Notes under the pieces: generated by a model | What the model was told of the DNA's origin: nothing | What the model saw: only the letters and a program-made list of their open reading frames with translations | The model's database searches: none | NCBI RefSeq assembly: GCF_002285415.1 | Contig: NZ_NSBU01000007.1 | Coordinates: 1,450,583-1,514,582 of the forward strand | Reading direction: 5' to 3' | From: Actibacterium pelagium | GTDB lineage: Bacteria > Pseudomonadota > Alphaproteobacteria > Rhodobacterales > Rhodobacteraceae | DNA: 64,000 nucleotides | Part shown: one piece after another, positions 60,066-64,000 of the stretch | Position numbering within the stretch: position 1 is the stretch's first letter | How the letters are laid out: each line of letters starts with the position of its first letter | Program-made: the position numbers and the translations under genes

Positions 60066-62642
60066 TTAAGAGTTTACAAGCTCTGTTTCACAGAAATTTA
60101 TCAACTCACTCCGGGTACTTGCCCAAAGTGACTTAAGGTCATCTTTTCTAGAAAGCGCCTCGTCACCGCAGCCTGCCCGGAAAAGAGATTCCATATCGAG
60201 GAACGCTTCTCGCAGCACCAATGCCCCGAACATGGCCGAGGAACCGGCCAATCGATGCAGAACCTCGGCGCATTCCTCTTCGGTACCGGTGCTTTCTGCA
60301 TCACGACAGAGCGCATCCAGCACTTGGTCCGTTTCCCGAACATAGGCGCGGGTCAGTTGTTCTGCCCGAGCACGGCCCAAATCGCCTTCCATTTCTTTCA
60401 ACGTCGTCCATTCGACAAGAGTGTCCCCGGACTTGCTGACGCCCAGTTTTGGCAATGGCGATCCTGCAAGAACCCCCCGCAAAACGGCGCGGGTGGCTGG
60501 TTTCACGACGACCTGCGACATGCCCGCCTTCAAGAACCGTGCGACCTCTTCTTCCATCGCATGCGCGGTTAGCGCGACGATCCTCGTCTTTTCGTTGGGT
60601 CCCTTGCGTGCACGAATGGCGCGTGTCGCCTCTACCCCATCCATTCCGGGCATGCTGATGTCCATGAGGATCAAATCGAAACCTCGCTGCTTCGCCAGAT
60701 CTACGGCCGTTTGTCCATCAGGTGCTTCAGTTACGATGCAGCCCTCAAGTTGAAGGAACTCGCGGGCAACCAGACGATTGATCTCGTTGTCTTCAACAAG
60801 AAGCACTTTCATCGCCTCGGGCACCTCTGCCAGAGTTTCTTCAGAAGAAGGTTCTTCTGGCGCTTCTTCAGAACGCTGCGCTTTGGTGGCCACAGGTAGG
60901 CGGAACCAGAACAAGCTGCCCTCACCAAGCTCACTTTCGACACCAATTTGCCCGCCCATCGCTTCGACAAGCCGGCGCGTGATGCCCAGCCCAAGTCCGG
61001 TTCCACCGGTCTGGCGGCCGTAGCTTGCATCAAGCGTCACGAAATCGTCGAAAATCCGCGGCAGGTCTTCTTCTGCAATCCCACGCCCGGTGTCGATGAC
61101 CCGAAACTCGACCCACCGGCTGTCCGGTAACCGCTCTGACTCGATCGTGACAGATCCATTAAGCGTGAATTTCACGGCGTTGCCCACAAGGTTCAGCAGC
61201 ACTTGACGCAGACTGCGCGGGTCGCCCCGCATGCCACGAAGGTCTTTCTTGATGCACTTGTTTTCCAGTACGGTACCGCGAGCAGCAGCAAAACCACTTT
61301 GGATATCTAAAACCTCTTCCATAATCTCAACACCATCAAAGGTGGTGATTGGAACTTCATCACCTTCTGCATCCAACCGCGAAACATCCAGAACGTCGTT
61401 CACGTGTTGCAAAAGCAGGCCGCTGGAAACATGCATATTTGCAATGTGCTTGCACTGTTTTTCATCCAGCTCAGAGTTTTCAAGAAGCTCCAAAGTCCCG
61501 ATAAGACCATTTAGCGGCGTTCGCATCTCGTGGCTCATGACCGCAAGTAATCGAGCCTTGGCCTTTTCACCTGCAACCGCGTGGTCGCGCGCCTCAACCA
61601 AGGCCTTTTCGGCAGAAAGGCGTCCCGAGATATCGCGCGCATAGGCAATGAAGATCAGGCCACCTTCGCTTTGGGCCTTGTTGACCGAAATCTCGATCGG
61701 GAAAATGCGCCCATTGGCGTCCATCGCTTCAAGATTTCGGGTCCCGCCCCCAACGAACTCGCTTACACCGGTTTTCAGAAACCGCTTCATACCTTCCCGG
61801 TGGGCTTCTCGCAGGTGCGGTGGAACGATCAGGTCAGACATTTCACGCCCCAGAACATCCTCGCGCTTATAACCAAATACGCGTTCGGCCGCGCCGTTGT
61901 AGTTTTGAATCTTCCCGTCATGGCCGACCACGAGGATCGCATCGATTGCGGTACTGACCATCACTTCCAGACGCTCACGGGATAGGGCTTGCTCGCGCGC
62001 TTGCCGGTCTCCGACCTGCAACATCCGCAACAAAGCAAGGATCAGCATCATAAGGATCGCGACCTGAGCCGTCGTCAGCATACCAAGCCGCGACAACGCG
62101 TCTGACATCTCGTTTCGGTTGGCATCCGCCTTTGCCGCAAAAGCCTCCAACCCGGTAGAGGTAATCGCCAACATATAGGCGTGAGCGTCTTGTGTTTGGC
62201 TCAAGAGCTCGGGCAGGTTTGCGATCAATTGATCATCAGGCCCTTCGATGAAGGCCATTGTGTCTTCAAAAAACCGTGTCAGCCGTGCCGCGTCTTTTTC
62301 AAACCCGTTCGAAAAATGCAGCATCTGGAAATCGTTGGATTTCTTCAGCACATCCACCCGGTCGTAGAAATCGCTATAGCGCTGTCGCAGATTTTCCAGA
62401 TCTGGCGACGTGTTTTCCAGCGCGTGATGGATGGCAAGTTCCAGTTCCAGAATTTGGATATCCGCCTGTGCAAGGATCCAATAACTGTTGTCGGTGATCC
62501 GGGAATTGATATCTCGCGATTTTGCCCAGACCTCAAAGTACAACAAGACAATCGTGCCAACACAGATCACGAGCGCAAACATCACGGTTACCAGTCGGAA
62601 CCAGCTCAGGATGCGCACAAAAGGTTTGGGCCGAAGGTTCAT
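60066..62642 (-). CDS. Hybrid sensor histidine kinase (TM-PAS-HisKA-HATPase-REC-HPt)
   Basis: An 858-residue hybrid kinase. From the N-terminus: membrane helix (about 15-38), a helical periplasmic sensor of about 150 residues, a second helix ('TTAQVAILMMLILALLRML'), a PAS domain ('VSTAIDAILVVGHDGKIQNYNGAAERVFGYKREDVLG'), HisKA with 'VMSHEMRTPLNGLIG' (phospho-His near 370), HATPase_c ('NLVGNAVKFT', 'DTGRGI', 'GTGLGLGIT'), a receiver domain from about 610 ('VLLVEDNEINRLVA', 'LILMDISMPGMDG') and an HPt domain with 'LHRLAGSSAMFGA' near 797. The layout is TorS/ArcB-like. ATG 62642 is preferred because AAGGAGG precedes it. It diverges from the response regulator gene. Confidence 0.94.
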   Translation of the reverse strand: MNLRPKPFVRILSWFRLVTVMFALVICVGTIVLLYFEVWAKSRDINSRITDNSYWILAQADIQILELELAIHHALENTSPDLENLRQRYSDFYDRVDVLKKSNDFQMLHFSNGFEKDAARLTRFFEDTMAFIEGPDDQLIANLPELLSQTQDAHAYMLAITSTGLEAFAAKADANRNEMSDALSRLGMLTTAQVAILMMLILALLRMLQVGDRQAREQALSRERLEVMVSTAIDAILVVGHDGKIQNYNGAAERVFGYKREDVLGREMSDLIVPPHLREAHREGMKRFLKTGVSEFVGGGTRNLEAMDANGRIFPIEISVNKAQSEGGLIFIAYARDISGRLSAEKALVEARDHAVAGEKAKARLLAVMSHEMRTPLNGLIGTLELLENSELDEKQCKHIANMHVSSGLLLQHVNDVLDVSRLDAEGDEVPITTFDGVEIMEEVLDIQSGFAAARGTVLENKCIKKDLRGMRGDPRSLRQVLLNLVGNAVKFTLNGSVTIESERLPDSRWVEFRVIDTGRGIAEEDLPRIFDDFVTLDASYGRQTGGTGLGLGITRRLVEAMGGQIGVESELGEGSLFWFRLPVATKAQRSEEAPEEPSSEETLAEVPEAMKVLLVEDNEINRLVAREFLQLEGCIVTEAPDGQTAVDLAKQRGFDLILMDISMPGMDGVEATRAIRARKGPNEKTRIVALTAHAMEEEVARFLKAGMSQVVVKPATRAVLRGVLAGSPLPKLGVSKSGDTLVEWTTLKEMEGDLGRARAEQLTRAYVRETDQVLDALCRDAESTGTEEECAEVLHRLAGSSAMFGALVLREAFLDMESLFRAGCGDEALSRKDDLKSLWASTRSELINFCETELVNS

Positions 62643-62874
62643 CAGGGGCCTCCTTGGTTGAGCCGCATGATCACTGCTGGACCTCGGTTCGGTCAAGCCA
62701 GCAATTGCCAACACCGAAACAGCCTGAACCAAATGGCCACGAGTGCCAGATTGGCTCATTTCCGCTCATCGATGCTGTATGACGATGACATGCCCGACGA
62801 AGCGACGATTTCCCCTGTTCACAGCTTCGCAGCCGATGTTAAACTGTCGCCGTAAATTACCTGAAGGGAAGAGT

Positions 62875-63474
62875 ATGCGCGTTCTTGTGGCGGATGATCA
62901 CGATCTTGTCCGCGATGCCTTGGTCGAATACCTGCAATCCAGCGGCTTTGACGATGTGCGCGCCGCAGCCAGTCTGACCGACGCTATGCGCGTCGTAGAA
63001 GACAGCGGCTCTTTCGACCTTGTGCTTCTGGACTACAACATGCCGGGCATGGACGGTCTTCAAGGTCTGCACCGGATGATCGAGGCCAATGAAAAGCGTC
63101 CTGTGGCGCTGCTGTCTGGCATCGCTCCGCGCAAGGTTATGAACGAAGCGATCGAGGCTGGGGCGGCTGGTTTTGTCCCGAAAACCTTGTCAGCCAAATC
63201 TTTGGTCAGCGCCGCGCGTTTCATGGCCGAAGGGGAAACCTTCATCCCGCTAGAGTACCACCAGACAGAGAACCACAACGCGCCAGAACTAAGCGAACGC
63301 GAAAAAGAGGTTCTGCGCGGCATCTGCAATGGCCAATCCAACAAGGAAATCGCCCGGGACCTAGAGCTTCAGGAAGTTACTGTGAAGCTGCACGTCAAGA
63401 CGCTTAGCCGTAAACTGAATGCGCGCAACCGGACACATGCGGCGATGATCGCGCGCGACCGGAACATGATTTAG
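62875..63474 (+). CDS. LuxR/NarL-family response regulator
   Basis: A 199-residue regulator: receiver domain (about 1-120: 'MRVLVADDHDLVRDALVEYL', phospho-acceptor Asp in 'LVLLDYNMPGMDG', conserved Lys in 'GFVPKTLSAKSL') and LuxR-type helix-turn-helix ('ELSEREKEVLRGICNGQSNKEIARDLELQEVTVKLHVKTLSRKLNARNRTHA'). The frame opens at 62743, but ATG 62875, with GAAGGGAAG upstream, starts at the receiver domain. It probably receives phosphate from the HPt domain of the divergent hybrid kinase 232 bp away. Its last 4 bp overlap the aldehyde dehydrogenase gene end. Confidence 0.94.
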   Translation: MRVLVADDHDLVRDALVEYLQSSGFDDVRAAASLTDAMRVVEDSGSFDLVLLDYNMPGMDGLQGLHRMIEANEKRPVALLSGIAPRKVMNEAIEAGAAGFVPKTLSAKSLVSAARFMAEGETFIPLEYHQTENHNAPELSEREKEVLRGICNGQSNKEIARDLELQEVTVKLHVKTLSRKLNARNRTHAAMIARDRNMI

Positions 63475-64000
63475 ACGCGGCGCGTGCCGCTGATCGACTT
63501 GATGTCCTGAAACGCGCGGATACCCCATAGGCCCGCCTCTCGCCCCCAGCCAGACTGCCCCCTGCCCCCAAATGGCGCGCCGCTTTCGCGGCTGGTTCCG
63601 TTGACCTGCACCATACCAACGCGCAGCGCCTGCGCGACGCGATCGGCGCGGGCTGCGTCGGCTGTCTGGATATAGGCAGCCAACCCGTATGGCGTTGCAT
63701 TGGCCAAAGCGACGGCGTCGCTTTCGGTGTCAAAAGGGGTCATGGTCAGCACCGGGCCGAAGACTTCTTCCCGGAACAGCGTCATCTCGGGGCGCACGTC
63801 AGCGAATACCGTAGGCCGTGCAAAATAACCTGTCTCAAACCCCGGCATGCGCCCCGGCCCACCTGTAATCAACCGTGCGCCTTCTGTCTGACCAGTCTCG
63901 ATCAGGCCCTGCACCCGTTCAAACTGTGATGCATTTACAAGTGGTCCGATATGGGGTCCGGGCTGGTCAGGCAGTCCAACCTGCGTGGCTTCAGCCTCGG
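63471..64000 (-). CDS. Aldehyde dehydrogenase family protein, 5' part outside the window
   Basis: The frame is open to the window edge and continues beyond it. The visible C-terminal 176 or so residues match the ALDH family: 'GPHIGPLVNASQFERVQGLIETG', 'GYFARPTVFADVRPEMTLFREEVFGPVLTMTPFD' (with the conserved EEVFGPV), 'ALANATPYGLAAYIQTAD' and 'PFGGRGQSGWGREAGLWGIRAF'. The catalytic Cys and NAD-binding parts lie upstream of the window, so activity and substrate cannot be judged. Confidence 0.92.
   Translation of the reverse strand, partial: EAEATQVGLPDQPGPHIGPLVNASQFERVQGLIETGQTEGARLITGGPGRMPGFETGYFARPTVFADVRPEMTLFREEVFGPVLTMTPFDTESDAVALANATPYGLAAYIQTADAARADRVAQALRVGMVQVNGTSRESGAPFGGRGQSGWGREAGLWGIRAFQDIKSISGTRRV

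Noticed and set aside
1-64000. tRNA, rRNA, CRISPR, insertion sequence, integrase or prophage content
   Set aside because: I looked for these on both strands and saw no tRNA-like cloverleaf, repeat-spacer pattern, transposase or phage gene; absence by eye is not proof for small RNAs.

Overview
The window looks like chromosome of a member of the Rhodobacteraceae, most likely the roseobacter group. This rests on a GC-rich, Alphaproteobacteria-style codon pattern and on gene content: the ethylmalonyl-CoA pathway enzymes CcrA and Ecm, an RpoH2-type sigma factor, a glnD-murJ-trpS neighbourhood, a TauE/SafE plus TIGR02186 pair and a ProXWV osmoprotectant importer. This is inference from family recognition; no search was run. 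No rRNA, tRNA, CRISPR array, insertion sequence or prophage was seen. Both ends cut through genes: an SH3-domain protein at the left and an aldehyde dehydrogenase at the right.

Layout. Positions 1-13317 are mostly minus-strand housekeeping: a TauE/SafE permease, dipeptidyl carboxypeptidase, a tightly coupled coaBC-dut-ThiF/MoeB operon, ChaN overlapping rpoH, then a GST and comM on the plus strand, then hydrolase-gshB and rsmI-yraN. 13410-20711 carries an LpoA-like lipoprotein, glnD, murJ, an apparently catalytically dead rhomboid protein and trpS. 20874-24683 holds a lipoprotein, yghU, a universal stress protein, an Nfu-type Fe-S scaffold with a likely Irr box, tsaB and rimI. 24842-29463 is a complete BMP-type nucleoside ABC importer. 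29521-34689 has TauE/SafE-TIGR02186, a RecD-like helicase, a His/Met-rich secreted protein and a cation/proton antiporter. 34746-38917 contains ccrA and ecm. 38978-42311 has a GST, acylphosphatase, an unknown secreted protein, thpR and deoD.

The most interesting region is 42308-56715. Two divergent gene sets flank a 604-bp intergenic region. Leftward: a small unknown protein, a 670-aa dynamin-like GTPase, a second GTPase with a long acidic tail, an internal intrinsic terminator, a Roadblock/LC7-like protein, an unknown 259-aa protein and a third GTPase. Rightward: a transmembrane Ser/Thr kinase with a periplasmic PDZ-like end, an FHA protein, a PP2C phosphatase and two secreted LysM plus solute-binding-domain proteins, one with a roughly 200-residue alanine-rich coiled coil. 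I read this as a candidate envelope-sensing phospho-signalling system coupled to membrane-associated GTPases. It has the kinase/phosphatase/FHA logic of type VI secretion post-translational control but no secretion genes in view. That functional link is inference.

The right end holds proXWV with an intercistronic stem-loop, and a hybrid histidine kinase divergent from a LuxR-family response regulator. Nucleoside import and DeoD fit purine salvage; CcrA and Ecm fit acetyl-CoA assimilation; YraN, RsmI, LpoA-like protein and MurJ fit envelope and translation housekeeping.
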